From Harmothoe impar (taxonomy: Eukaryota; Annelida; Polychaeta; Phyllodocida; Polynoidae), in assembly GCA_947462335.1 (NCBI GenBank), contig OX381721.1:5704001-5768000 (forward strand): 64,000 nucleotides of DNA, read 5' to 3'. The number at the start of each line of letters is the position of its first letter. Position 1 is the first letter of the stretch. A program made the translations under genes and the position numbers. The notes under the pieces were generated by a model, which did no database searches, had not been told where the DNA came from, and saw only the letters and a list, made by a program, of their open reading frames with translations. Shown here piece after piece: positions 1 to 12,085 of the stretch.

Positions 1-3000
1 TTCTAGAAGAAAACCTCATATCATTATACCATGCCAAATATGTTCACCCCAACTCGACTAGATTCAAAGCGAATGACCAAGCATGAAGTCAAGCAGCACT
101 GATGGATGTAATCAGTCAAATCTTAGTCACATTTACCTTTTTTATAAGTGGTACCCTATATCAGTCTCTCATCTATCTGGTTTTGCCTAATGTGGTTTTT
201 AATTTACCCCCTTTTTGTACCAAATCTCAAGGGTTGTATCTAATTACTGCCATAATGGACAAATGCAGCATAGAAATGTAACTCAATGTTTTCACCTACT
301 TTATTCCTATAAGATCCAATCATTCTAGTAATGGATGTCTGGAGAGCTATATATAAGCCTCTTTACCACATGGATGATTATCATAAAGGATTAAGCCTCC
401 CCCCTTTGGGAAGACCTAATCATAGAGTACAGCTATCATGAATTCTAGTAATGGTATTAATAGGTACTGATCGCTCCATGATCGAAATAAATAACTAGCT
501 AGTTGTAGCCCTAGCAAAAATGATAAGGGGAAATAACATGCATGAATATGCTGATAGAAAATGCAGTCATTCTTTGCTCTAGAGCGATACTAATGTTATA
601 AGTGCTAGTTTTGTAAACAGGTTTGAATAATCAGGATCTTAGTTATACTAATGGCACATGAAAGAAAGTTGGAGGCCCTGTTCTGAAGCCAATTTGCAAG
701 TGATACATACATGAATATGATAAACATTCCAGAAGCTTCTTCTCGTAGTCCTTAACATCCACATAAATAAATTCCATGACACAATTCTGTCTAGGACCAG
801 AAGATTTATGAGTTTAGCTGTGAAGGCGTTGAGCCTCCCCTGACTGTAAATGACTCATTAAATCAATATGGACTCAAAGTCTCTACCACGATAGGTTCTT
901 GAAGGACACTAGATGATGCATAATGTTAGCTTGCACCAGTGCCACATGATTTGCATTATTTTAACTCATTTGCATCAATGCCACAGGGTAGCCATGACGC
1001 AGGAGTTATGGAAGGGGATGTTATTTGTCACATTTCAATATGTAGATTAAATACCTATGCTGAGGCAGTCTAAAGTCGTCCACATATAAAGTGTTGCGCG
1101 GGTCAATTTGTAGAATATTGGCTGTTCCTACTTTTTCCAAAGGATGTGCATCCTTGAACATTGCTTACTTTGAGCCAATATTGAACAACCATCCCCTCAA
1201 GCTATTTTGAAAATCAAAGAAAATTGATTTACTGAATCTTGAAAATAAAAAACAGAATTAATCCATTGGTGCTCAACAAATGTGCTAGATGTGAGAGACT
1301 AGGTTAAAAAAAAAAGAGCCAAGCAAACACATTATCACAGTGACGTACCGCTGCTTAATATTCAACTGGGTGCCTTGGACATGTTTAAATAGAAACTATT
1401 GAAAGAAATGTCAGCCACTGTAATTGAAAGCATTTTGCCTGTTAAAATGCACAACAGATTATCCATGGGTCTTTTGAAGACTAAATCAGCACATCCATGA
1501 ATTAAACATCAATCCTTTTCTTTCAAAACAAGGCTTTATTTCTTTTTTTTTCAGTAGTACCCCAGTCACTACCATTTAAAATTACTGTTATGTTTGTTTC
1601 TATTACTAAAGGATGCTAATTAGATGCACAGGTTACTTTCCCATTCCATAGTACATGGATGATTTATCCTTGATGCTTATAACCAAAGATGCCATAGCAA
1701 CATCTATATCCGATAACCTTTTCCCCCTCAAGACGACATGAGGAATGCTAATGTTGTAATCATGGTGCATATCTCAAATGAAGGAAATTGTTCCTAGATA
1801 CCTTATTTATTGACACCAATGCACTAGTTGCGACATCAGTGTGGTTTTGGCAGCAGGATGTATCAGTTGTCATCATGTGTGATCGATGAGGCGTTTATTG
1901 TACAGGCCTGGCAAATCCTACCTTTATTCCCTTGAAGGGGAAAAATAGAACGAGGGCTTTTTCCCCCTTGATTCTGGGGCAACATACATGTAATATTAGG
2001 CTCAATCATGAAATTCAATTTGCTGATATCTAACCATTATTTGCGGATAGTGGTTACTTCATAGACAGGTAGACAATACAGTAGGCTAGGTATATGTGGA
2101 TGGGCTTTTATATCAGTTTTATATTCCGTGATTTATAATGATTTAAAATGCAAAACCTGGCCGAAATAAGGTACATTATATGTGGATTCCCCCCCCCCCC
2201 CCTCACCCCTCCCTCACCACCCCACTGGGAGAATCCCCCTTGGTGGCGAAATCCCCCTTGGAGGTGAGGACCGGCGGCGGCCCTTATCTCTTATCTCTGC
2301 AGAGATAAGGGCTGAGCGTCCACATAGGGGCTATCTTAAGTGAGGGGAGATTTCCCCATGCTGGTTAAAATGCCCAGGAAGGGTTTTCTACCTGTATTGG
2401 GGAAATCCCGGGATTTTCCTAGCCTGTTGTATGTAGATCAGCGTACTGTAGCAATAGGATGGATATGCTGTGTATTAGATGTAAATCATTGTAGGTCTAG
2501 CGGCATGAAGGATCAGTGTCTATTGGCTGTCATGATGATGGAGTGCAATGTGCTGTACATTATAGGGTAAATCACTGTATTTTAGCAGCATGAATGATCA
2601 GTTTTTATTTTTTGAAGATAAAGGATCTCCTATGCTTAAGGACTAGAAGGACCGTATTCAATTTCCCCCATCGAATACAATGTGGCCGTATTCAATGGGC
2701 AAAACAAATGTGGTTTTTCCTTCGTTGAATAGCTTCAAATTAAAAATTAAACACAAATGCCAACTACATTGATACAGCTCTGATGTATTTCACTCGTGAA
2801 ATACGGCCCCAGCCCCCCTCGTGAAATACTGCAGAGACAGGATCAATGGACGTTGGCATTTGTCTGTTTATTAGCTGTCCTGATGATGGCATGTAGCAGA
2901 GTGGATGCAGTAAAGTGTATTGAGGATTGAGGAGGCATGGCCTCATTACTGCCTCCATACATCTTACAGCTGGCAGTTCTATGCAGTATCTGTGGGTCAT

Positions 3001-5640
3001 GCAGAAAATGATAAATACTGTATATTACACCTTTTCTTGGTAAATGATTATTTGTTCTGTAGATTATAAGTTATTGCCTTTAAATGAAATGTGATTATAC
3101 AAAGAAATAAGGTGGACCACAAAAACCTTTTTGAATTTCCTTTCAGATACTACTCACTTATTTTTTCGCCAAAACTCCTTTGTTGCGTGACGACAATAAG
3201 AGCCCCAGCCATGAAAGATTGTCTTCCCAATAATGAGACAGTTGACAATGGAAAAGACTTGAAATCAGGTCAGGTGTGCATACAATACCATTCATCTTGA
3301 CACTTAAACTCGGGTATACATTATATATGAAGTTACAGGAACTGGTCCATTTGCTAATGATGTCATCACACTGATTAGTTGTACAAGTTGTGAATGTTTC
3401 ACTTTTTAACCCTTTAACTGCTGGCTTTAAAAAATGTAATCTGGGCCATAACCACCAGCACTCTGGCATGAAAACATGAAATTCGTATCCAGGTGCTGCC
3501 CTGGGCTAGTGGCTAAAGAGTGAAATATTTACCTTTTTTCCATAGGGATATCAGTCATTTGCTTGTGTTACTGCCCAGTAGTAGCAGCGGCCTTTAAAGA
3601 GTTAAATACATCACAGTGTCTGATTGCAATAATGCAGGATACATTGTTGACAATGTCTGCATGCATCATACATCTAATGACATTTACATATAAAAAGTCC
3701 CATGTACAAAGACAAGCCATAGTTAATCATACCGTAGACATGTTAACATAGGCAATAAAACACCGTACAACCATCTCTGGTGTCTGAAACAATCAAGTGC
3801 GTCATGATTTCTTGTAGATTCAGATTGACATGCTACGAAATGGGATCGCCACAGCGACTGCGTATCCCTGGGTAGTAAGCTTAACCTGATGTCAAAGTGT
3901 TAAAGGGAACTAAATAGTTATATCACATTTTTCTAAGAGCTTGGAGCTGAAATAAGACAGCAAAATTTGATGTCCACTTCTAGAAATGTAATTAGTCACT
4001 GAGAAAAGTGATTATGTTGAGGTAATATTGCATTTTTATGATGTTGACATTTTGCTTGTAGCTGCCATCTCTATAGCTATCAGTGCTAGAGGCTTCCTTC
4101 TCACATAACAAATGTCCAGAGATGTACATAACATATTGTATCTCCTGTTAGCATCCAATAGAGGGCATTGGAACAAACGGTGCTTTGTTTGAAATCTCTT
4201 CAAAATGTAGGCCAGGAAGATGACTGAACAACCAATATCTGTAAGAATAACCCTATTTATGTAATTATTATACTTAGAGGCTTCAATATTACTTTAAAAA
4301 TTCACTGATGAACCAGATAACGATTAATAACTTTGTCTTACTGATAATTGTAGTAAACTCTGTCTTGTCTGAGCGAAAGCAACTTAGAAAGTGGAAATGT
4401 TTAAAAGGATTTACAGAAACTGCAGGGCATATTTGAACAGTGTCTGTTGGCCATGCTTCCACCTTTGGACAAAAGTTCAAAACGACTAATCTTGTCTGGC
4501 AGACAGAATCACAGCCGTTTCTGATGTTGGAATAATCTCTTATAGCACACAGGGAACTGCTCTAGATGTCCTGTGACTATATCAGAAGTAAGAGGAGTAA
4601 GGGCTGACCTGGCTTATCCAGCCCCCACTGCCTTGTGTAGAGTTGCACTCTCAGGATGTGACCAAAGCTGTTTCTGTAACCTTTAACCTTTGTGAGTCAC
4701 AGAAGGGTCCTCCATTGTACCCAGGTGGGAATACACACGCCTCAAACGTTTTTCCAAGGATTTTCTTAATTTACATTTTTGAAAATGTAAAGCAATGACT
4801 TGAACCAAGCATAGTATACAATTTTCTGCCAAATAGCAACTGTCGCTTTATTATGCTTTAGCAGTTGATATACAACATGTCTTACTAATATTTCATTGTG
4901 CAATCAAATAGACAAAGAAAGGTAATTACAAATGCACGACATTCTATGCTAATATGCTGAGGCATACATGTTTGCATAACACATACAAAACGTTTACTTT
5001 GAAGGAAAATCAACAAGTGTTTCATGAGGCCATGTCTAATTTAGTCCTTGGAAACAACAGTTATATTTTTGAACTAATTTGTTCACAAAATATGCAGCAG
5101 TCGCTCAGCATGTTTATCTATAAAGGGATTTGTAGGACTCTAGAGATCTCATCAAATATACTAAATCCTTTGGATAGCTGTCAAACTGTACTTTCTCTTC
5201 CAAGGTGTACACTATGTCTAAGAAATACTGTCCGGAAGGTATGACTATGTCTGTTTTCTCTTTTGAATGCCATAGAAATTTATGCGTAAATATCCTATGC
5301 TCTAATATTCATTTTTTACTACTGTACATGACATTTGGCTGTGGCTGGGTATGCTCCTTGCTGCAGGTTTTTGTTACATTACAAGGTGTGCATGTGCATG
5401 GAAATGTAAAGAAAAGGCTGCATTGCACCTTACGCATGGCACAATGCCTAAACATGCATCCATCACTATCACAAACTGGTCATACCTCTAGTGATTGATC
5501 CATTTTAAAAACCCATCGTGTAGCGTTGGGCAGGCATACAATGTCTGATATAGGCTATGACAAAATCATAATATTTATATAAGTATTTCTTAATGTTACG
5601 CCCACACAAACCAAGTAAAAACTAGAGGAATAGAGAACTA
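1..5640. other. Non-coding DNA with old segmental repeats
   Basis: No ORF in any frame looks like a protein family, and I see no linked exon series. The stretch has a C-run followed by a short palindrome (CTTATCTCTGCAGAGATAAG, about 2,284-2,310). Several blocks recur elsewhere in the window at clear but diverged similarity: about 640-900 near 21,050 and 23,110 (and inverted near 20,100), 1,140-1,420 near 16,290, 3,060-3,260 near 18,155, and 3,850-4,230 near 19,400. It reads as intergenic or intronic sequence from an old duplication series. Confidence 0.6.
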
Positions 5641-5778
5641 TAATCCTTAGGACTGCCAGTACTTTCTGAAGGGGCCCTGCCATAGCGTATTGTTTCCAAT
5701 GCAAACGCAAAATCCTGGCTTTTGGAGGGCCCTTTTTACTACCCGCATTGGTACGCTATGGCAGTGCTAAGGATATAT
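5641..5778. repeat. Short inverted-repeat element (MITE-like), copy 1
   Basis: The ends are complementary: ATCCTTAG.ACTGCCA and TAGCGTA on the left against TACGCTATGGCAGTGCTAAGGAT on the right, here given in two parts because the left arm is interrupted. A second copy lies at about 26,461-26,597 inside an intron of the protease-homologue gene. The unit is too short to code for anything, so a non-autonomous foldback or MITE is the likely identity. It abuts the 10-kb TIR element, ending about 40 bp from its target duplication. Confidence 0.6.
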
Positions 5779-5814
5779 GCCGAAAATGCACAAAGATTTG
5801 CTGAGTCATAGTGG

Positions 5815-5820
5815 TACACC
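5815..5820. repeat. Left target-site duplication (TACACC)
   Basis: TACACC immediately precedes the left terminus and is repeated exactly at 15,899-15,904 after the right terminus. This fixes both ends of the element to the base. Confidence 0.88.
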
Positions 5821-6533
5821 AGTAGTATAGTATGTATCGGAACGGGACTATAGTTAAGTACTGTTTATTACTCAATCGACCTGCAGCCAATCAGAGGCCT
5901 CCCTTTTGGCGGGAAATTCAAAAGCAGCCAATGAGAGGCCTCCCTTTTGGCGGGAAATTCAAATAGGTCACGTGACCGGAAGTGACCTACTTCCGGTCAC
6001 GTGACCTTTGGGCGGGAAATTCAAATTAGTCACGTGACCGGAAGTGACCTACTTAAGAGGGTCACGTGACCACCATGTTGGCGGGAAATTCAAATAGGTC
6101 ACGTGACTGGAAGTGACCTACTTAAGGGGGTCACGTGACTACTAGGTTGGCGCGAATTTCAAAATAAGTCACTTGAGATTTTTATGGATAAATAAATTTA
6201 AAAAAAGAAAAAAAGCAAGCTGAAAGCTTGCTAAAAAATAATTTAAAAATGCGGCTCTTTTTTTCTAGGAGGGAGGGGGGGGAGGGGCACTCTGGGGGGC
6301 ACTCTTTAAGATGCATGGGGGGGGAGGGGGGGAGGGGGGGAGGGGAAGGGTTTTTTAAGAGTGAGACTCGCTTCTCTGCCCTCTCTTTTAGAGGGCAGAG
6401 AGGCGAGTCTACTTACAATGAAAGGTATCATGATTGCGTTTATGATGATGTGCATCATGATGTGACTATCTTACAACCCTATAAGAAATAAGCAAGACAT
6501 GGGCGTACTTACACGGGCTATTTGTAAACTAAT
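5821..6533 (+). repeat. Left terminal inverted repeat with promoter-like motif array
   Basis: This 713-bp repeat matches the reverse complement of 15,187-15,898 with few differences. From about 5,885 to 6,160 it contains two CCAAT boxes (CAGCCAATCAGAGG, CAGCCAATGAGAGG). E2F-like TTGGCGGGAAA sites lie at 5,906, 5,947 and 6,078, with variants at 6,008 and about 6,147. Six CACGTG E-boxes lie at 5,969, 5,998, 6,031, 6,063, 6,100 and 6,132. ETS-like ACCGGAAGT sites sit beside some E-boxes. A G-rich tract follows at 6,267-6,350, then a hairpin (about 6,363-6,411). The short 87-codon reading frame across the G-rich part is low complexity and is not called as a gene. Confidence 0.85.
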
Positions 6534-6688
6534 TTCTCTTGAATCTATTAACAGCTCACATTTTTTTCTTAGATGACATCTGACAGCTGCTTGCTAGGCT
6601 AAGATATTGTTAAATAAACAACTTGGAAAGCTAATTACAGTTTTCTGGCTTGAAATATAGTCTTTCAACAGACTTTTTTTCTCATCTT

Positions 6689-7064
6689 ACACAGAGGCAA
6701 ATATCAGAGACACCCAATGGCGCTTAAACTGCTCTCAGCCAAGGGTCGGGCACTGCTGGACTATAATAGACGGGTCAAGGACCGTTCTACTGTGGGTCAG
6801 GCTAGGTCGGACATTCAATAACGCGACTTTAGCAAAACTTGCTTGAAAGTCTGACCATGCGAGATCCTTATGCCCCAGTCTGTCATTGCTGTCCAGACTT
6901 TCAAGCAAGGTTGTCAAAGACCTACCTGTCATTGAATGTCCGACTTAGCCTGCCTGACCCTCAGTAGAACGGTCCTTGACTCATCTATTATAGTCCAGCA
7001 GCGCCCGACCCTTGTATGAGAGGGGTATTGACACCATTGGCTGACTCTGATAATTCGCCTGTGT
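6689..7064. repeat. Long imperfect hairpin inside the 10-kb element
   Basis: The two halves are complementary over most of about 376 bp. CACAGAGGCAAATATCAGAG at the left faces CTGATAATTCGCCTGTGTG at the right. AAGGGTCGGGC faces GCCCGACCCTT, and CAAAACTTGCTTGAAAGTCTG, split by the centre, faces CAGACTTTCAAGCAAGG. A transcript would fold into a long stem. It may be a nested foldback element or a structural part of the host element. Confidence 0.8.
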
Positions 7065-7299
7065 GCACGGGGGGAGGAGAGGGTTTACAGCTTGCGCTTA
7101 TAGAGCACTACTAGTGGAGGTTTGGATGAGGAGGCTATGACATATGATGTTTGTCTTAAAAAATAGCCATGGCGCATGTCGATGTCGCTTAATTATGCTC
7201 ATATCTCATGTCGATTTTAAGAATTGCTCATGTCACCTGTCACTGTGTTTTTCAAGCTTCATGTCAAATGTCACTAGGCTTCATCTCGACTTTAGTGGT

Positions 7300-7680
7300 C
7301 CACACCGCCGCTGCTGCTGCTGCTGCTGCTGTCGGTGCTGCTGCTTGTGCTGCTTGTGCTGCTCATGCAGCAGCTGCTGGCTGCTTGTGCTGCTGCTGCT
7401 GCTGCTGACAGATGCTACTGCTTGTGCTACTGCTCGTGCAGCAGCTGCCAGCAGCTGCTGAAGCAGCTGCCAGCAGCTGCTGGCTGCTTGTGCTGCTGAC
7501 AAGGTCATGGGGGCTGCTGCTGACGATGTCACGGATGCTGCTGACAAATGCTACGGCTTGTGCTGCTCGTGCTGCTTGTGCTGCTGAAGTCGCTGCCAGC
7601 TGCTTGTGCTGCACGTGCAGCTGCTGCTGAAGCCGCTGCTAGATGCTGCTGCTTGTGCTGCACGAGACTGAGTAGCCGCT
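7300..7680. repeat. CTG/CAG-rich trinucleotide tract
   Basis: This is a degenerate array of CTG with interspersed GTG, TTG and CAGCAG units. The overlapping open frames on both strands translate to Ala, Cys, Leu, Ser or Gln runs, which is expected of any triplet repeat. I do not call a gene here. Confidence 0.85.
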
Positions 7681-8201
7681 ATTCGGCGTTTCACTCCTTA
7701 TGTACCCTGTCCTAGTTAATCCTCTTAAACGGCTGAAAAGGCTCTCTCAGCAGAGAGACTCTACTCAATGTAAGAGATCAGTTAAGTAAGTTTTCACATG
7801 CCACCTGACTACTGCGGGAGGGTTTAGACTTAAGCAGCTTAGTGCACACACGTGTCTGTTAGAAAAGCTACCTGCACACCTGCCTTCCTTTTTCACTAGT
7901 ATTTACCCCCTGCCGACTTATAAGGCACCTATACAGGCCTTCTTGCTTCTAGAGCTAAGCTGACTGGCAGCTATTTTAAAAGAGAATACTCGTAACCTGT
8001 ATAACGGATAAGGGGGTTATGAGATTAGCGTGTGTATACAAAAAAAAACAAAAAAAAAGCTACAGGGGGCGCGTGTCTGTCTGTGAGGTAGAGACCATGT
8101 GGTAAGCGACTCAAGTGTAAAACAACAGCACCTCCTCTTGTCGCAGTGAGTGGTGTGGACGGCGGCTGGCTAGTTGAATTTAAGCGTCAGCTTGAAAGAT
8201 A

Positions 8202-8461
8202 AGGCCAAATAAAAAAAAAGGTTTGTTTCAGGTCACCCGACCAACCCTAGCAAAACAGGGTCGACCCTACGTTTTTTTAAGCAAGTTTGAAGAAAATTTC
8301 ATATTTTTATACTTTTTGGGTCATTTTTAGAATTTCCACGGAGGATGGCTAGTACTTTCATGTTAAAAAAATAAAATAAAATAAAATAAAAATCCGACCT
8401 ACCGACTCCAGTCTTTCTGCCCATGTTACCTGAAACATACCTTTTTATTTTTTTTTGGCTT
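8202..8461. mobile_element. MITE-like element nested in the 10-kb element, copy 1
   Basis: The ends are inverted: GGCCAAATAAAAAAAAAGG followed by TTTCAGGT on the left, and ACCTGAAACATACC followed by a T-run and GGCT on the right. The interior is AT-rich and non-coding. A relative with the same end design lies at 11,086-11,489. Confidence 0.65.
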
Positions 8462-8984
8462 AATCCGTTCACGGGCTGGCGCGTCACACCTGTCGTTAAT
8501 CACCCCCTGTAGTCTTTGTATACACAGGTGACTCGGCTTTATCTCTTCACCAGCTATAATCCCATATACATGTAGCGCACGTTACACTCGTTAATTCTCT
8601 TTTCATGCTGATGGATTAGGGGTGGAAGGGTTCAGGTGAAAAGCGATTTGATTCTCTCTGGAAGAGGGTTGGAGCTCTAGGTGAACACAAGCTTAGAACA
8701 TCCAGATTAGCTGCTCTCTCGGCTATATAAAGAGCTTCATTTTTTCTAATCTCTGCCCACTTCGTCTTGTTGTACACTATCAGTCACGAGGCAGACGCTG
8801 GAAGTAGCAGATGTTTGCAGTATGGTTTACACAGAGGTTACCTGCTAATAGGATTTTGTCAGAATAGGGTGAGTTGCTATTAAAATGAACATTTTAAATG
8901 GTTTGTTAATATGGTATCTGATGTTAATGAGCTAACACCTAACATTGAGGATTATGACCTCCCAGAGGGACGTCTCGCTAAATT

Positions 8985-9640
8985 CTCCAGTCTTGACTAT
9001 AGTCTTAACTGTCTAAAGACTGTGGAGCGCGTTAATGGGGGGCCTCCTTACTAATTTCACTTGACCAGGCCGGCAGGGTCAACTAGGCTAGGTAATTACA
9101 ACCACAAGGGTGGCTACTCAACATGCAAGTAGACCTACTACTACGAGATTGTCTTTTGACCACTCTGCTGCCGCCTGCTGGTCTGGCCATTACATGCTCT
9201 AGTATAGTTCTCCGCTCTTTTCGTCAGATGACGCCACAATAGGGTTTTTGTACATTTCCACGATACTCGCGAACATTTTAAACGCATAATGACCTATAAT
9301 AAGCAACAAAGCACACTTCTAATATATTGAATATAAGAAACATGTCAACGCTGTGTATTTCTGATAGAATGAGGCAGATTCTTTGAAATATCAACTAAAC
9401 TATAGTGAGATTGAAAATACTACACCATATCTAAAGCGATATAAAAGCTATATAAAGTCAGAACTTCTCACGGAACGGCATCTGCAACAGATCACTCAAC
9501 CATTCGTCTTGAAATGCCACACAGGGTTCCCGTCCAACAGGACTCTGAGCCTTGACGCTTTTGAGGAAGGTTTGATCTCATGCTGCTTAACATGTGGTGT
9601 AATTAATCAACACCGCGGCCCCTCTTTAGGGGCCACACAA
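8985..9640. repeat. Internal direct repeat, unit 1
   Basis: Segments here recur in order at about 9,970-10,800. They include ACCAGGC.GGCAG, TAATTA.AACCACAAGGG, ACGAGATTGTCTTTT and GTATAGTTCTCCGCTCTT, followed by about 340 bp ending in CACACAGGGTTC. The match is roughly 80-85% by eye. One 86-codon frame lies at 9,383-9,643, but it is not conserved as an open frame in unit 2, so I do not call it a gene. Confidence 0.7.
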
Positions 9641-9969
9641 TAAACAAAGAATAAAAAAGGGTAGACCTTAGGTTTAAAGTGAATCTCCCAGGATTTTGGC
9701 GAAGTCGACAAAGGGGTAGATAACAGATTAAACTGCAAGAGACTATACGCAAACCTTGATACTCTCAGAGGGGGAGCCCCATATTGCGGACTTGTGGTCA
9801 GATCTATCCCTTCTAGGGGGCAGGTTGCATGTCGTAAATGTCTACTACAGACATTGGGATATATTGTTAATCTTACTCTAGGGTCTCCATAATTAGACCC
9901 TGAATCCGTTGTTAAACGGGTGTGAGGGGGTGGTAACTAATACTTATGAGATGTTAGCTTAGTTCATAG

Positions 9970-10800
9970 TCTCCTTACCAATTTTCACTTGACCAGGCTG
10001 GCAGAGCCAACTAGTCTAGGTAATTATAACCACAAGGGCGGCTACTCAAGATCCAAGTAGACCTACTACTACGAGATTGTCTTTTTGGTCCTTCTGCTGC
10101 TTAGTTATTACATCCTCCAGTCTAGCTCGCCACACCCTTTGAGCAGCACCACCATTGCCTCGGTAAAAGTGTAGGGTGTGTGCTTTCCACCTTCAGGCAT
10201 CCATAGATTCGATCACTATCACCCCCCTTGAAATGACTTCAGCTGTTAATTAGGGCGTAAAGCCACCAACCAAGTCCCTGTCAAAAGATGTGAATAACGA
10301 AACGCGCTAGTATAGTTCTCCGCTCTTTCGTCAGATGGTGCCACAATAGGGGTTTTGTACATTCCTACGATGCTCGCGAACATTTCAACGCATAATGAGC
10401 TACATAGGCAACAAAGCGCGCTTCTAATATATTAAAATATAAAAAACAATTCAATATTGTGTATTTCTGATAGAAATGAGGCGGTTTCCTTAAATACCAA
10501 CTAAACTATAGCGAGATGAAAAATACCACACCATATCTAAGGCTTTATAAAAAACTATAGAAAGTCAGAACCTCACACGGATGAGCATTCTGCATTCTGC
10601 AACGGATCACCCCTGACCCACTGGTCCTCGCATGCCACACACGGCTCTGCCGTGTTTGAGCTTTGAGGTATCACCCATCGAGTGATCCATGCCGCCCAAC
10701 ATGAAGCGTAATTAATAGCTGCTGTTGCATAGCACAGTGGCAGCATCTAACTAACTCTAAAGAGTTAGTCGGCCCCTCTTTAGGGGCCACACAATAAACA
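9970..10800. repeat. Internal direct repeat, unit 2
   Basis: Diverged second copy of the 8,985-9,640 unit with an extra insert at about 10,130-10,300. The insert ends with ATAGATTCGATCAC and CCCTTGAAATGAC, a block found again at about 14,331-14,410. Both units end in GGCCCCTCTTTAGGGGCCAC, a 20-nt palindromic hairpin followed by ACAATAAACAAAGAAT. Confidence 0.7.
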
Positions 10801-11085
10801 AAGAATACCCTGAATCTGGGACCTGCGGGCGAGGGCCCCAACTGTGAAGTCATTATTGGCCACATTGGTAATATCAATTAAAACTTTAGACAACACCCAC
10901 CTTAAGTATCATTAACGGACAATATCAATAAACTTAGCATCCGCCTGGTTACCACATTTAGCACCAATTTTACAACTCACAGGGGCCACCCTTGAAAATA
11001 ACACTAGCCTCACCGCGCTTTTTATTGCTCTGCTGATTTCTCCAATCCAAAACATGGGGTATCTAGTCTAGCTGTGAGCTCATTG

Positions 11086-11489
11086 GGCCAAACAAAAAAA
11101 TAATCCGTGTTCAGGTAACATGGTCCAAAAAAAAAAATAGGGTAGGTCGGTCGATTTTTTTATTTTTGGGATTTTTTTTTAGGGTTTTGAGATGAGTTGT
11201 ATGGGAGAATCACATTGTATAGAGTTGTTATTTGATAATGTAGGACCAATATCTGTCTAATTAAGCCATTATCAGCACTGTTTTTGTCATAGAAAGGATT
11301 TCCTCCCTTCTTATCTTTCAAATGATGACAAATAGGATAGTTGAAGGTCATTAGGTACTCCTTTCCCCTTTGGTGATAACCTAGATCAGGAAAAGTCTAA
11401 AAAAAAAAAAATCTAAAAAAGATTAAGGTCAAGCCAAAATGATAGGGTCGGTCGGGTTACCTGAACACAACTTTTTTTTTGTTTGGCCT
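11086..11489. mobile_element. MITE-like element nested in the 10-kb element, copy 2
   Basis: Left end GGGCCAAACAAAAAAATAAT with GTGTTCAGGTAAC; right end GTTACCTGAACACAACT then T-run and GTTTGGCC. Inside each end is a GGGT.GGTCGGTCG block, also inverted. It is the same family as 8,202-8,461, and the interior is non-coding. Confidence 0.7.
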
Positions 11490-11939
11490 TAGGTAAGTCC
11501 TTTGTCGACCTCGCCGGCAAGTCCCGGATTCAGTATAGAAAGACTAAGGGGACGGGGGGTAGGTCTTTAGGTTTAGTGCTATCTGTGTCATTAGACCATT
11601 TAAGTGACATGTGACACTAGCATTCTTAAAAATCGACATGCGACATGAATAAGAAATTCTCAATTACGGTGCCCCTACATTTTCCCCCTTAGTGACACTA
11701 TTAGTATTATAGTAGTACCGAGAACTACCCTCTTTTTTTTTATTTTTTTTTTTTAGAAAACTAAGTAAAAATATCCTTCTTCATGTCCAGTTACATACAA
11801 TGCCGATCAATTTGACACTGTAGCAGCCTGTCTCCATATCTGTATGCTGCATAAATGCACAATACACGGTTCTGCACGCACTTAAACCAAGGCTAACATG
11901 GTTGACCTATATAGATGTGATACTCTCGTTTTCGGGGCT

Positions 11940-12085
11940 AGTAGAAATTAGGCGTCTAATACGGACGTTCCGGGTTCGAACCCTCACTAAGTTTTAGTCA
12001 AGACGTCTAGCCACGTCGCCTAAGGCGACGAAAGCGCGTCAAAGCGTTTACAGGGTTCGAACCCGTGAGCTGCTCCGCTTAGACA
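11940..12085 (+). other. Two B-box-like GGTTCGAACCC sites, no valid tRNA fold
   Basis: GGGTTCGAACCC occurs at about 11,970 and again at about 12,054, matching the RNA polymerase III B-box and tRNA T-loop core. The second has a four-of-five paired T-stem, but I cannot find acceptor, D or anticodon arms that pair. A perfect small hairpin GTCGCC-TAA-GGCGAC lies between them. They may be remnants of a tRNA-derived SINE or a pol III promoter. They are not called as tRNA genes. Confidence 0.3.

Noticed and set aside
6228..6491. 87-codon frame (and its twin at 15,229-15,471) in the TIRs
   Set aside because: Gly/Glu-rich reading of a G-run. Its presence in both TIRs only reflects their identity, and there is no family match.
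7144..7630. Several open frames rich in Ala, Cys, Leu, Ser or Gln
   Set aside because: All are readings of the CTG/CAG tract in different frames, and none is preferred.
11960..12080. tRNA gene
   Set aside because: B-box and T-loop sequences are present, but no acceptor, D-arm or anticodon stem pairs correctly.
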